A stretch of DNA of 64,000 nucleotides from Winogradskyella luteola (GTDB taxonomy: Bacteria > Bacteroidota > Bacteroidia > Flavobacteriales > Flavobacteriaceae), in contig NZ_JAGSPD010000001.1 of NCBI RefSeq assembly GCF_019203985.1, positions 248,001 through 312,000 on the forward strand, written 5' to 3'. The notes under the pieces were generated by a model. The model was not told the origin of the DNA. It saw only the letters and a program-made list of their open reading frames with translations, and did no database searches. The position numbers and the translations under genes are program-made. Shown in pieces: positions 27,326-36,221 of this stretch. Each line of letters starts with the position of its first letter. Within the stretch, counting starts at the first letter, position 1.

Positions 27326-28355
27326 CTTCTAAAAATTCGTAATCGGTTAAAGTTCTTAAAAAAGCTATAATGCTTTCTTTTTCGTATTCATTGAGTGTAA
27401 TGCCATACGTACCATCTTCTCGTAGAAACTCATCATCTACATTACCATTATCTACCATGCCAGAATCGTAAAAATCCAATACTACCTCTAAGGTTGAAAA
27501 TCTGCCATCGTGCATGTACGGATAGGTTTTCTCAATGTTCCTAAGACTTGGTACTTTAAATTTATATAAGTCATCAGGGTTTTCTAGAACATCAAAACGT
27601 CCTTTATCATTAAGCTGTGGATTTATTGGTAAACCATTATTTCTAAAACTATGGTCTGTAAACAAATCTGTTGCATGGCAAGACGAACATTTATTCTGAA
27701 ATGTATTTAAACCATCCAACTCAATTGTAGTTAAAGTTACATTTCCTTCAGCTCTTACATATTTATCGTATTTTGAATTTGAGGAAATCATAACCACCAT
27801 AAACTGGGACAACGCCTTTAGTATATTTTCGGTATTGACTTCGCCATCTTCAAAAGCTTTGGTAAATTGATCTTGATAATAACTATCTGATCTTAGCTTT
27901 TCTACAACATTACTCAAACTTTCTCCCATTTCTAACTCACTCGTTATTGGAATTATAGGTTGCAAGTCTAAGTGTGACGCAGCTCCGTCCCACATAAAAG
28001 AATTTTGAAAAGCCAAATTTTGAATAGGTTGTGCATTTCGCTTACCTATACCTCCATTGACACCATGACTGAGGTTATGACCATGATGTGTAAAAGCAAA
28101 AGCTTGCTCATGACAAAAAGCGCAATCTATAGCATTGTTAGAAGATAGTCTTCCTTCGTAAAATAAATTCTTACCCAGTCCAAAACCTGCTTCAGTAACA
28201 GGATTATTCTCAAGATTATAATTTATTTCTGGAAAGTTAGAGGGCAACTCCACTTCCATCTGTACTGATTCATATTTTGCCAATTTCGAATTATCAGAAC
28301 ACGAAAAAACAAACAAGATAGCCAATAGTATTAAGCTAAATTTTCTCATAATCAA
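27303..28355 (-). CDS. Di-haem cytochrome c peroxidase/MauG family enzyme (MbnH-like)
   Basis: 350 residues. Signal with lipobox FVFSC (Cys19). Two CXXCH haem sites are visible: CAFCHE near residue 78 and CSSCHA near 223. The first is followed by the peroxidase/MauG block (QPIQNLAFQNSFMWDGAASH) and the second by KFKVPSLRNIEKTYPYMHDG. In the family, di-haem enzymes either reduce peroxide or, as MauG and MbnH, oxidise a protein residue; MbnH turns a Trp of MbnP into kynurenine. An MbnP gene lies directly upstream on the same strand, so the MbnH role is favoured over plain peroxidase. Confidence 0.85.
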   Translation of the reverse strand: MIMRKFSLILLAILFVFSCSDNSKLAKYESVQMEVELPSNFPEINYNLENNPVTEAGFGLGKNLFYEGRLSSNNAIDCAFCHEQAFAFTHHGHNLSHGVNGGIGKRNAQPIQNLAFQNSFMWDGAASHLDLQPIIPITSELEMGESLSNVVEKLRSDSYYQDQFTKAFEDGEVNTENILKALSQFMVVMISSNSKYDKYVRAEGNVTLTTIELDGLNTFQNKCSSCHATDLFTDHSFRNNGLPINPQLNDKGRFDVLENPDDLYKFKVPSLRNIEKTYPYMHDGRFSTLEVVLDFYDSGMVDNGNVDDEFLREDGTYGITLNEYEKESIIAFLRTLTDYEFLEDERFSGF

Positions 28356-28487
28356 TAATTTATTTTAACATCCCAAGGATCATCGAATGTTATGCTGAGT
28401 GCAGTAAAACCAAAGTACAACGCATATCGTATACCTTGACTGCACCCAGCAAAACAAACTAAATCCTAAAAGATCTATTACTATTGA

Positions 28488-29288
28488 TTAATCGTTATGA
28501 ACATGATGAACCTCAAACATGGTCTGCACATTTGCAGCTACTACTGGTGTTGTATTTGCATCAGTATGTACTTGATCGTAACCATCTGCAAAGTTTATTT
28601 CGGAAGCTCCATTAAACACTTTCGCAATATCTGCTTTAATATGAATTTCTGGAGTTTTGTCCTCTCTAACCAATATAGTATTAGGTAAACTCATGGTTAT
28701 TTCCCTATAGTTATCTAATGAGGCACCAACGCTTCCCATATGAATGTTTAGTGGCTCATCACTAACATTGGCAGTAGAAAACGTGCCATCGAATCTCACA
28801 AATTTATAGCCAGAGGCCCAAGACCACATCATACCTTCTTCTGATGCTAAATCCAAAAAGTCTCCTTGACCTTCAGCACCCAATGCAAAACGTTCTTGAT
28901 CTACACCCAATCCAAAAGTGATTTCAGTATAGTTTGCAGCATCAACATCGGTTAAAACAACCCAGATTTCTCCAGCATTATTTCCATCTGCTTCATTTAC
29001 AATAAATATATTGTCTTCTTCGGGATACATAAATTCATTCCCTTCATTATCCTTAACTCTTATATTGCTTACAATATATTTAAGTGTTGTTAATTGAAAT
29101 GATTCGTCGTTAGATTTATTATAGGTTGTACCAAAGATAAAATCCTGGTCACCCACAGCATTATCAAACTTCAATATTAAATCGCCTTTTTGGCCTGTTA
29201 AGTCTTTGTTATTACTGTCATCATCAGATGAGCAACTTGTAATTATAGCGCACACGAGTAGCGCAAATGTATATTTTAGTAATTTCAT
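28488..29288 (-). CDS. MbnP family copper-binding lipoprotein
   Basis: 266 residues. Lipobox ITSC (about residue 19) and a Ser/Asp-rich linker precede the MbnP domain: GDLILKFDNAVGDQDFIFG, FQLTTLKYIVSNI, then the MMWSWASGYKFVRFDG motif near 153-168. In this family one Trp of that region becomes kynurenine through MbnH and helps bind copper. Candidate histidine ligands are in LNIHMGS, EIHIKAD and the C-terminal EVHHVHND. It is followed 132 bases on by the MbnH-like gene. Homologues in methanotrophs occur with methanobactin genes; none of those is here. Confidence 0.8.
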   Translation of the reverse strand: MKLLKYTFALLVCAIITSCSSDDDSNNKDLTGQKGDLILKFDNAVGDQDFIFGTTYNKSNDESFQLTTLKYIVSNIRVKDNEGNEFMYPEEDNIFIVNEADGNNAGEIWVVLTDVDAANYTEITFGLGVDQERFALGAEGQGDFLDLASEEGMMWSWASGYKFVRFDGTFSTANVSDEPLNIHMGSVGASLDNYREITMSLPNTILVREDKTPEIHIKADIAKVFNGASEINFADGYDQVHTDANTTPVVAANVQTMFEVHHVHND

Positions 29289-29353
29289 TTGTATTAATTT
29301 TATTTTGTTGTAAAGTGTTTTTTAGGTTGAAAAACCTAACCAGAAAAATAAAA

Positions 29354-29737
29354 TTATGCTATTGGAGGTTTAAAATGAAGATACACAAAATTAAATGTAT
29401 AATTTGGAACATATGATACCATATTCTCCCTGTCAGTGTAGAAGATTTTTGCATTTAAGTTGACCGTAGAAAACTTTTCTGAAAATACAGGGAAAAATGA
29501 ATCGTACAAACTCAATATAGCTTTTCCTTCATCATCTGCTGTAGTCGTAGTTGTTAATTGCTTAGCTAAATGACATTTTCCATTACACTGAAGTTCTGGC
29601 TTGTCCTTATTAACACAATATGTTTCAATAATGTAATCTATATTTAACTGATAATAAAGTACATTACCGACGAAGTAAATCGGACGTATGGCAAATGATA
29701 AAAGTAATATGAAAATTACTATGCTTTTCAACTTCAA
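29354..29737 (-). CDS. Small CNGKC-motif protein preceding mbnP
   Basis: 127 residues with one N-terminal hydrophobic segment (about 5-28) serving as signal or anchor. The conserved part is IDYIIETYCVNKDKPELQCN followed by GKCHLAKQL near residue 35-60: three cysteines and a histidine in a spacing that looks like a metal site. I know the pattern as a recurring small protein beside metal-uptake genes in Bacteroidota, with no assigned function. It is first in the MbnP/MbnH gene run and starts directly after a promoter-like element. Confidence 0.6.
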   Translation of the reverse strand: MKLKSIVIFILLLSFAIRPIYFVGNVLYYQLNIDYIIETYCVNKDKPELQCNGKCHLAKQLTTTTTADDEGKAILSLYDSFFPVFSEKFSTVNLNAKIFYTDRENMVSYVPNYTFNFVYLHFKPPIA

Positions 29738-29745
29738 ATTTTAGG

Positions 29746-29753
29746 CAAAGATA
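29746..29753 (-). promoter_or_regulatory. -7 promoter element (TATCTTTG) before the MbnP/MbnH gene run
   Basis: Exact TAnnTTTG on the minus strand, nine bases before the ATG at 29737. Transcription would start nearly at the ATG, so the message would be almost leaderless. No -33 element found. Confidence 0.35.
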
Positions 29754-29768
29754 AGTTTAGGAATTAAA

Positions 29769-29792
29769 AAAAGCGACTAAAAAGTCGCTTTT
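29769..29792 (-). terminator. Rho-independent terminator
   Basis: Perfect 10-bp stem AAAAGCGACT / AGTCGCTTTT with an AAAA loop. It follows the 65-residue gene on the minus strand and isolates it from the copper module. Confidence 0.85.
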
Positions 29793-29794
29793 CT

Positions 29795-29992
29795 CTATGC
29801 TTTTAAATAAATTAAACATTGATTCAATTCTGGGTTTTGATTGATTAGAGACTGAATAAAAATTCTTAATTCCTCTAGTTCGTGGGGCAGCAAACGCTTT
29901 ACTGCTTTTTGCACTTCTTTACAGAATAATGTCGCATCAAAACTAACCTTGCTAAGTATAGTTTTGGTATACTCATACATTGCTCTCGCCAT
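29795..29992 (-). CDS. Conserved flavobacterial 65-residue protein
   Basis: 65 residues starting MARAMYEYTKTILSKVSFD and containing KRLLPHELEELRIFIQSL. I recognise the sequence as a small cytosolic protein found nearly unchanged across Flavobacteriia, of unknown function. No signal peptide or membrane segment; mostly helical. It is a single-gene unit closed by a strong terminator. Confidence 0.8.
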   Translation of the reverse strand: MARAMYEYTKTILSKVSFDATLFCKEVQKAVKRLLPHELEELRIFIQSLINQNPELNQCLIYLKA

Positions 29993-30211
29993 AGGTAATT
30001 TTAAGTTTAAGGTTTAACAAAAAGTAAATTTTTCTCTATAGGCTATTGTTTCAATTGAATCCCTAAGATAGAAAAAAAACAAATTTTATTTAAAGAATCA
30101 CATAAAGTTTAACAGCTTATTATGTTAAAAGTTATAATTACCCGTTGAAGGTTGTTTTAAGACAAAGGTTATTCCCACAACATAACGTACTGATTTACTT
30201 ATATTTAAAAA

Positions 30212-31039
30212 CTAAAACCGATTATCACCATCTAACAAATCTCCTAGACCGCCAAGAATACTACCTTCACCCTTAGAGTTACCGCCAGATTTTGGTGCTG
30301 ATGCCAATACACGACCAGCCAATCTACTAAATGGTAAAGATTGTATATACACTTTTCCAGGTCCGCGTAGCCTCGCAAAGAATAAACCCTCTCCTCCAAA
30401 GATGGAGTTTTTGATACCTCCAACAAATTCAATATCATAATCTACACCTTGGGTAAACCCTACCAAACAACCCGTATCTACCCTTAGGGTTTCGCCGGTT
30501 TGTAATGTTTTTTCTGCCATAGTACCACCTGCATGTACAAATGCCATACCATCACCTTCTAACTTTTGCATTATAAAACCTTCGCCACCAAAAAGACCCC
30601 TTCCTAGTTTCTTAGAAAACTCGATACCAACACTAACACCTTTAGCGGCACATAGAAAGGCATCTTTTTGGCAAATAAACTTACCTTTGAATTCATTTAA
30701 ATCAATAGGTATAATCTTACCTGGATATGGTGAGGCAAAAGATACATTTCGTTTTCCGGTAAGATCATTGTAAAAAGCAGTCATAAACAAACTCTCGCCT
30801 GTTAAGATACGTTTACCTGCTCCTAATATTTTACCTAAGAAGCCTTTATCTTTTTTAGATCCATCACCAAAAATGGTATCCATTTTTATACCATCATCCA
30901 TCATCATAAAACTGCCCGATTCTGCAATAACCGCTTCTTGTGGGTCGAGCTCAATTTCTACATATTGCATTTCCTCACCGTAAATACGGTAATCTATTTC
31001 GTGGGAGTTTCTGTCACTAAAATCTGGTAATTTTTCCAT
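30212..31039 (-). CDS. AIM24/TIGR00266 family protein
   Basis: 275 residues of glycine-rich beta structure. The family blocks are present: [20 protein letters not shown] near residue 25, LFMTAFYND near 95, [20 protein letters not shown] near 145, and [20 protein letters not shown] near 190. The related mitochondrial Aim24 affects inner-membrane organisation; bacterial members have no settled function. The C-terminus ends in a Gly/Asp-rich tail ([14 protein letters not shown]). It stands alone. Confidence 0.85.
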   Translation of the reverse strand: MEKLPDFSDRNSHEIDYRIYGEEMQYVEIELDPQEAVIAESGSFMMMDDGIKMDTIFGDGSKKDKGFLGKILGAGKRILTGESLFMTAFYNDLTGKRNVSFASPYPGKIIPIDLNEFKGKFICQKDAFLCAAKGVSVGIEFSKKLGRGLFGGEGFIMQKLEGDGMAFVHAGGTMAEKTLQTGETLRVDTGCLVGFTQGVDYDIEFVGGIKNSIFGGEGLFFARLRGPGKVYIQSLPFSRLAGRVLASAPKSGGNSKGEGSILGGLGDLLDGDNRF

Positions 31040-31161
31040 AATATATTTTGGTTTGGTACTGAACTATGCTCAGTATAAATTGATTCAATTATAAGTTGTG
31101 CTACATTACATTTTGTTACAATTAATAAAAAATTGCCTGTTTCGACTGTACCCAGTAAAAT

Positions 31162-31617
31162 TTAACTTTTAATTTTCAAAGTCCATTCAAAATTAAAAGA
31201 GGATACCTCTACTCCATCTTTATTCATTCCGTTAGAGCTTAACCATACGGTTTGTCCTTCACCTGTTTCAATGGCTCTAGCGATGGCTTCGTCAATTTTT
31301 ATACCTTCGTCACAACTAAAGGTAATTCTGCCCGTAGCTTTTTTAGTAAATGAAGCATTATTATTAGCCACCAACATAGACACTTTTTTACCACTTTCTC
31401 TAATCTTTTTCATCACCAAAGCACCAGTTGTCAACTCAGCAGCCATACCTTGAACCGCCCAAAACATAGAGTTAAATGGATTTTGATTTATCCATCGGTG
31501 TTTTACGGACACTACGCAAGAGATATCGTCTATATGCTTGGTTCTTACACCTGTAAGATAAGCTGCAGGTAGCTTAAACATTAGAAATGTATTGAGTCTT
31601 GATGGTGAAATCTTCAT
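31162..31617 (-). CDS. DUF4442 domain protein (hot-dog fold, thioesterase-like)
   Basis: 151 residues. The sequence NPFNSMFWAVQGMAAELTTG near residue 46 is the central helix block of DUF4442, followed by beta strands ATGRITFSCDEG and a C-terminal SSFNFEWTLKIK. DUF4442 belongs to the hot-dog superfamily with acyl-CoA thioesterases such as PaaI/YiiD; the substrate is not predictable. No signal peptide. Confidence 0.8.
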   Translation of the reverse strand: MKISPSRLNTFLMFKLPAAYLTGVRTKHIDDISCVVSVKHRWINQNPFNSMFWAVQGMAAELTTGALVMKKIRESGKKVSMLVANNNASFTKKATGRITFSCDEGIKIDEAIARAIETGEGQTVWLSSNGMNKDGVEVSSFNFEWTLKIKS

Positions 31618-31727
31618 ATTAAATAGTTATAATTTCCACTAAAATAATTGAAATTTTCCAACTCAGCTAATGTTAATAAAATGTTAATTTTTAGTACTAT
31701 GCGTAACATAATACCTTTTAAAAGACA

Positions 31728-31735
31728 TATATTTG
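31728..31735 (+). promoter_or_regulatory. -7 promoter element (TATATTTG) of the DUF4870 gene
   Basis: Exact TAnnTTTG, 27 bases before the ATG at 31763. It covers the alternative TTG start at 31733, which supports the ATG. Confidence 0.5.
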
Positions 31736-31762
31736 TATAAGCAACTATTATATACTTTTAAA

Positions 31763-32209
31763 ATGGTAGACAATCATCATAAAAATTTAGCAACATTTAT
31801 ACATCTTTCGACATTTTCAAGATTTCTGATTCCTTTCGGAAACTTTATAGGGCCAATAGTATTATGGGCTGCAAATAAAGACAAGTCAGAATTTGTAGAC
31901 CAGCATGGTAAGCAAGCTATAAATTTTCAAATCAGTGTATTACTCTACGCTATTGTTATCGGTACGATTAGCGTTCCGTTTTTCATCTTTAAATTATTTG
32001 ATGGCATGGATGTTATAAACTTTCATGGGCTTCACGATTTTCACATCAATGTAGGCGAACCTTCTCCTCTATTATATATAGGAGGTGGACTTGGAGCTTT
32101 GGCAATTATTGCATTTATCATAGAACTGGCACTTATTGTAAAAGCTAGCTTGTCTGCCAGGGATGGTAACCTATATAAATATCCATTGACCATCAATTTT
32201 CTAAAATAA
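31763..32209 (+). CDS. DUF4870 domain-containing membrane protein
   Basis: 148 residues from ATG 31763. Typical DUF4870 layout: a first segment with HLSTFSRFLIPFGNFIGPIVLW, the FVDQHGKQAINFQIS turn near residue 45, then two further membrane helices. The family occurs across bacteria without a known role, often next to PadR/PspC genes as here. The PadR gene follows 59 bases later, so the two may be co-transcribed. Confidence 0.8.
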   Translation: MVDNHHKNLATFIHLSTFSRFLIPFGNFIGPIVLWAANKDKSEFVDQHGKQAINFQISVLLYAIVIGTISVPFFIFKLFDGMDVINFHGLHDFHINVGEPSPLLYIGGGLGALAIIAFIIELALIVKASLSARDGNLYKYPLTINFLK

Positions 32210-32233
32210 CATTCATCAATAATCAATCAAAAA

Positions 32234-32272
32234 ATGAACAGTTTAATCGAATTTAAGACTCTTAAAACATGA
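32234..32272 (+). other. Possible 12-codon leader ORF overlapping the padR start
   Basis: ATG at 32234 opens a frame MNSLIEFKTLKT whose TGA overlaps the ATG of the PadR gene (ATGA). The arrangement would allow translational coupling. It is too short to judge by composition. Confidence 0.25.
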
Positions 32273-32610
32273 AGATAGAAAACACAAAAGCACAAATGCG
32301 TAAAGGAGTGCTGGAATATTGCATCTTATCCATCTTAAAAGATGAAGATGCCTATGTTGCAGAAATTCTGGGCACACTAAAAGACGCTAAAATGCTTGTT
32401 GTAGAAGGAACCATATATCCACTATTAACAAGATTAAAGAATGCTGGGTTACTCAACTACCGTTGGGAAGAATCCACATCTGGACCGCCAAGAAAATATT
32501 ATGGCCTTACCGAAACAGGAAAACTGTTTCTTAAAGAGTTAAACACCACTTGGAGTGAATTACAAAATGCAGTTAACCTAGTAACACGTACAAAAACAAC
32601 AAAAAAATGA
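32269..32610 (+). CDS. PadR family transcriptional regulator
   Basis: 113 residues. The winged HTH has the PadR pattern: KGVLEYCILSILKDEDAYVA near residue 11, EGTIYPLLTRLKNAGLLNYR near 48, and the wing ESTSGPPRKYYGLTETGK. The protein is short, without the extra C-terminal dimer helix of larger PadR proteins. PadR proteins repress nearby genes and respond to small molecules or envelope-active compounds. It overlaps the PspC gene by four bases, so it most likely controls its own operon. Confidence 0.9.
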   Translation: MKIENTKAQMRKGVLEYCILSILKDEDAYVAEILGTLKDAKMLVVEGTIYPLLTRLKNAGLLNYRWEESTSGPPRKYYGLTETGKLFLKELNTTWSELQNAVNLVTRTKTTKK

Positions 32611-34382
32611 ATAAAACAGTCAATATAAATTTAGCAGGTATATTCTTCCATATAGACGAAGATGCATATCTTAAATTATCACGCTATCTTGAGGCTATAA
32701 AACGTTCATTTACAGACTCTCAAGGTCGTTCAGAAATTATAGCAGATATAGAAGCTCGTATCGCTGAGTTATTCTCAGAGCGTATACAAAACGAAAAACA
32801 AGTTGTAGGTGTTAAATTGGTTGATGAAGTCATCACTATAATGGGGCAACCAGAAGACTATCTTGTAGATGATGAAATCTTTGAAGACGAACCACTTACA
32901 AGAACATCTTACGATTCTAGATCTACAAAAAAACTATATAGAGATACTGACAACTCTTATATAGGTGGTGTAGCAGCAGGTTTAAGTCATTATCTAGGTA
33001 TTGAATCCATTTGGATGCGACTCATATGGTTACTATTAGCCATAGGGTCTGGAGGCACATTCATATTCATATATCTCATATTTTGGGCTCTTGTCCCAGA
33101 AGCTAAAACCACAGCCGAAAAACTGATGATGACTGGAGATGCAGTGAATATCAGTAACATTGAAAAAAAAATTAAAGACGGCATTGATTCGGTCTCAGAA
33201 ACCGTAAAAAATGTTGATTTTAAAAAACACGGTGAAAAGCTAAAGGAGGGTTTTGATACCGTCTCAGACAACATTTCTGACACGGTAAAAAACGTTGATT
33301 TTCAGAAGCAAGGGAATAAGCTAAAATCGAGTTCACAAACATTTTTCGAATCTATCGGAAGCATTATCATGTTCTTCCTTAAAGTTATCGCCAAGTTTAT
33401 TGGAATTATATTAATTATAGTTGGTATTAGTACTCTACTAAGTTTAATTGTTGCATTCTTTACGGTTGGAGTTACCGATGTGGTTTATTTTCCCGGAATG
33501 GATTTTATAGACGCAGCAAATGCAGCAGACATACCTAAATGGTTGATGTCAATGTTATTATTCTTTGCCATGGGAATACCTTTCTTTTTTGTATTCTATC
33601 TGGGATTGAAAATTTTGGTAAACAACTTAAAATCAATAGGTAATGTAGCAAAATTCACTTTATTAGGTCTATGGTTAATAGCAATCATTGGATTGGTGAT
33701 TATAGGATTTAAGCAAGCAACCGAACATGCTTTTGATGCCAAAACTACGATAAAGGAACAATTAAACATCACAGAAAACGACACCTTAAGGCTAAGCATG
33801 TCTAACGACACTTACAACGACTACTATTACAGACGAAACAACCATTATAAATTAATTGAAGATGAAAATGGTCGTATTATTAAGTCCACAGATATAAGAC
33901 TTGTTGTTAGGTCTACCAAAGATTCATTAGCGTCGATCGTATTAGAAAAACAAGCACGAGGTAGTAGCTATAATGCTGCAAAATCGAGAGCGCAGAACAT
34001 CAATTACAATTATGAGTTAAGCAATGGCAAACTCTTGTTAGATCCTTATTTAACAACGGATATTGAAAATAAATTTAGTGATCAAGAAGTCTTAGTGATG
34101 CTTTATTTACCAGAAGGCACAGTTCTTTATGCAGATGATAATACATATAGTTTTCATCGAAACTCAAGCTATTTCAATGATATTTTAAATAATGGTATGG
34201 AAGAACACTACCTAAAGATAATTGAAGATGATACCGAATGTCTGGATTGTGAAGAGAAATTAAATGAAAATGAAGATGATTTTGAAACCTCAGCAGAAAA
34301 ATTGTCGTCCAATGAAGAAAAACCAGAAGTTAGGCTTAAAATAGATGAGGATGGTGTAGATCTAAAGGTCAACGACAATTGA
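32607..34382 (+). CDS. PspC domain-containing membrane protein
   Basis: 591 residues. The N-terminal cytosolic part (about 1-95) has IDEDAYLKLSRYLEAIKRSF and a DIEARIAELFSER block. A PspC domain spans about 108-168 (KKLYRDTDNSYIGGVAAGLS, then the helix to FWALVPEAK). A tandem repeat follows near 195-235: SVSETVKNVDFKKHG and NISDTVKNVDFQKQG. Three to four membrane helices (about 250-370) and a beta-rich, acidic C-terminal domain complete it. PspC proteins sense membrane stress. It is co-translated with PadR and followed by NTF2-like and GIN-domain genes. Confidence 0.88.
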   Translation: MNKTVNINLAGIFFHIDEDAYLKLSRYLEAIKRSFTDSQGRSEIIADIEARIAELFSERIQNEKQVVGVKLVDEVITIMGQPEDYLVDDEIFEDEPLTRTSYDSRSTKKLYRDTDNSYIGGVAAGLSHYLGIESIWMRLIWLLLAIGSGGTFIFIYLIFWALVPEAKTTAEKLMMTGDAVNISNIEKKIKDGIDSVSETVKNVDFKKHGEKLKEGFDTVSDNISDTVKNVDFQKQGNKLKSSSQTFFESIGSIIMFFLKVIAKFIGIILIIVGISTLLSLIVAFFTVGVTDVVYFPGMDFIDAANAADIPKWLMSMLLFFAMGIPFFFVFYLGLKILVNNLKSIGNVAKFTLLGLWLIAIIGLVIIGFKQATEHAFDAKTTIKEQLNITENDTLRLSMSNDTYNDYYYRRNNHYKLIEDENGRIIKSTDIRLVVRSTKDSLASIVLEKQARGSSYNAAKSRAQNINYNYELSNGKLLLDPYLTTDIENKFSDQEVLVMLYLPEGTVLYADDNTYSFHRNSSYFNDILNNGMEEHYLKIIEDDTECLDCEEKLNENEDDFETSAEKLSSNEEKPEVRLKIDEDGVDLKVNDN

Positions 34383-34466
34383 AGCCTAAAAAATGACAGT
34401 TCAGTAGAATAAAATCTAAATCAATCAAAAAGCTACAGACATTTGTAGTGTAATCATCAATCAAAA

Positions 34467-35306
34467 ATGAATCAATCAAAACTAAATCAATTAATCTATA
34501 CCAAACTTGCTTTGGTATCAAAATCACTTATGCTGAGCCTTATCGGATTCCTTATGGTTTCTGGTATTGCTTCAGCACAAGTAAACAAAAACTCTCAGAT
34601 TTTTAAAACACTTAAAGTTAAAGACAGTATCCTTTTTAAAATAGGATTCAACAAATGTGAAGTTGAAAAAAGTGCAGCGTTAATGTTCGACGATTTAGAA
34701 TTCTACCACGATAAAGGTGGAATTACTAATTCTAAAGAGGAATTTGTAAAAACAATGAAAAATGGAATTTGTAGAGAAAACAATCCTGAAAAAGTTTACC
34801 GATTCCTTGTTGAAGAAAGCTTAGAGATTTTTCCGATGTACAATAACGGAAAGCTTTACGGTGCATTACAAAATGGCAAGCATTTCTTTTCAACTGATAA
34901 AAACATGACTTATAACAAAACTGATAACTATGCTTTGTTTTCGCATTTGTGGATCATTGAAAATGATAAATGGAAATTAAAGCGTGTTATAAGTTATAAT
35001 CATGTAGCAAAGGAGACTAAAAATAATACTGTTAAGTATACTGTGCCTAAAGATATTTTAGAAACTTATTCTGGAAAATACATGGCAAAAACTGGTAAAG
35101 CAACAATTTCTGTAAAGAACAATACTTTGCAACTTAATGCAGGTGAAATGGTAGTTGTATTAAATGCTAAGTCAGAAAATATATTTGCTCATCCAAAAGC
35201 ACCATTAACTTTCGAATTTGTGAAAAATACCAAAGGAAAAATAATCAAAATGATTGTTAGGGAAAACGGTAAGATTGCTGAAGAAGTAAAAAAAATAGAG
35301 AACTAA
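34467..35306 (+). CDS. NTF2-like (DUF4440/SnoaL-type) exported protein
   Basis: 279 residues. A signal peptide with a long, charged n-region ends at about GIASA (residue 37). An NTF2-like domain of about 110 residues follows (DSILFKIGFNKCEVEKSAAL, then HDKGGITNSKEEFVKTMKNG and SHLWIIENDKWKLKRVISYN). A beta-rich C-terminal domain is seen from residue 190 (ETYSGKYMAKTGKATISVKN), as in DUF3471-type tails of serine hydrolases. NTF2-like domains bind small molecules or form enzymes; no catalytic pair is certain here. Probably in the PadR/PspC unit. Confidence 0.7.
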   Translation: MNQSKLNQLIYTKLALVSKSLMLSLIGFLMVSGIASAQVNKNSQIFKTLKVKDSILFKIGFNKCEVEKSAALMFDDLEFYHDKGGITNSKEEFVKTMKNGICRENNPEKVYRFLVEESLEIFPMYNNGKLYGALQNGKHFFSTDKNMTYNKTDNYALFSHLWIIENDKWKLKRVISYNHVAKETKNNTVKYTVPKDILETYSGKYMAKTGKATISVKNNTLQLNAGEMVVVLNAKSENIFAHPKAPLTFEFVKNTKGKIIKMIVRENGKIAEEVKKIEN

Positions 35307-35387
35307 ATATCAATTAAAATAAATCATCCTGAAACATTTACACTAAGTATAGTACAAATAAGTTTTCAGGTTAAAAAATTAGAAATC

Positions 35388-36110
35388 ATGAGTACATTAA
35401 CAAGAGTAGTAGTCACAAGCATTTTAAGCATCTTAATGCTATCCTGTAATTTTCCTCTTGGAGCAGGAATTGACGGCAACAGAGACGTGGTCACTGTAGA
35501 CAGAAGCATATCTAGTGACTTTGAGTCCATAAAAGTGAGTCAAGGTTTAGATCTTTACATCACACAAGGTAACGAGGTTACATTAAATGTTGAAGCCGAT
35601 GAAAACCTTCACGAACTCATTATGACTGAAGTGGAAAATGGCACCTTAACTATTTATACAACAGAAAACATAAGAAGAGCAGCTTCGAGAAAGATTAACC
35701 TTAGTATTACTGATATTTCAGCAATTAAAGCTACAAGCGGTAGCGATGTGTTTTCTACAAATACTATAGAAGTTGATGATCTAGAACTAAATACAACAAG
35801 TGGAGCAGATATGAAGTTAGACGTAAAGACCAAAACATTAAATGCCCACTCTACAAGCGGAAGTGATATAAGACTTAGCGGAACTACGACTTTATTGATT
35901 GCAGAGGCAACAAGTGGAAGTGATATTAAAGCATCTAATTTAAAAGCTGAAACCTCTAAAGTAAAAGCTACAAGTGGTGCTGATATTTCTGTTAATACAT
36001 CTAAAGAGTTAACAGCCAGAGCAACAAGTGGCGCTGACATAAGGTATTCTGGTAGCCCTGAAAAAGTAGATAAATCCGACAGTTCTTCTGGTAGTGTAAG
36101 GGAAAATTAA
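35388..36110 (+). CDS. Head GIN domain (DUF2807) lipoprotein
   Basis: 240 residues. Lipobox ILMLSC (Cys20). The DUF2807 domain starts near residue 40 (ISSDFESIKVSQGLDLYITQ). A run of short repeats, each around 20 residues and centred on the core TSGSD or TSGAD, occurs six times between about residues 118 and 222. Such repeats stack as a right-handed beta-solenoid. Head GIN proteins are common in Bacteroidota and carry no known enzymatic role. The next gene encodes a second member. Confidence 0.85.
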   Translation: MSTLTRVVVTSILSILMLSCNFPLGAGIDGNRDVVTVDRSISSDFESIKVSQGLDLYITQGNEVTLNVEADENLHELIMTEVENGTLTIYTTENIRRAASRKINLSITDISAIKATSGSDVFSTNTIEVDDLELNTTSGADMKLDVKTKTLNAHSTSGSDIRLSGTTTLLIAEATSGSDIKASNLKAETSKVKATSGADISVNTSKELTARATSGADIRYSGSPEKVDKSDSSSGSVREN

Positions 36111-36178
36111 ATATAGACAAATCCGCAACTATTACATTCATTTTTTACCTAATAACAATTTAATAACCAATCAGTTGT

Positions 36179-36218
36179 AAACCGTTTCAAATTCTTTGTG
36201 GAGTTTGGGACGGTTTTT
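36179..36218 (+). terminator. Rho-independent terminator after the first GIN gene
   Basis: Sixteen consecutive pairs AAACCGTTTCAAATTC / GAGTTTGGGACGGTTT, three of them U-G, around a TTTGTG loop and followed by T-residues. Confidence 0.75.
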
Positions 36219-36221
36219 GTA

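Noticed and set aside
35654-36040. 128-codon minus-strand frame with repeated PLVA
   Set aside because: It mirrors the TSGxD repeats of the GIN gene on the other strand; no start context or family.
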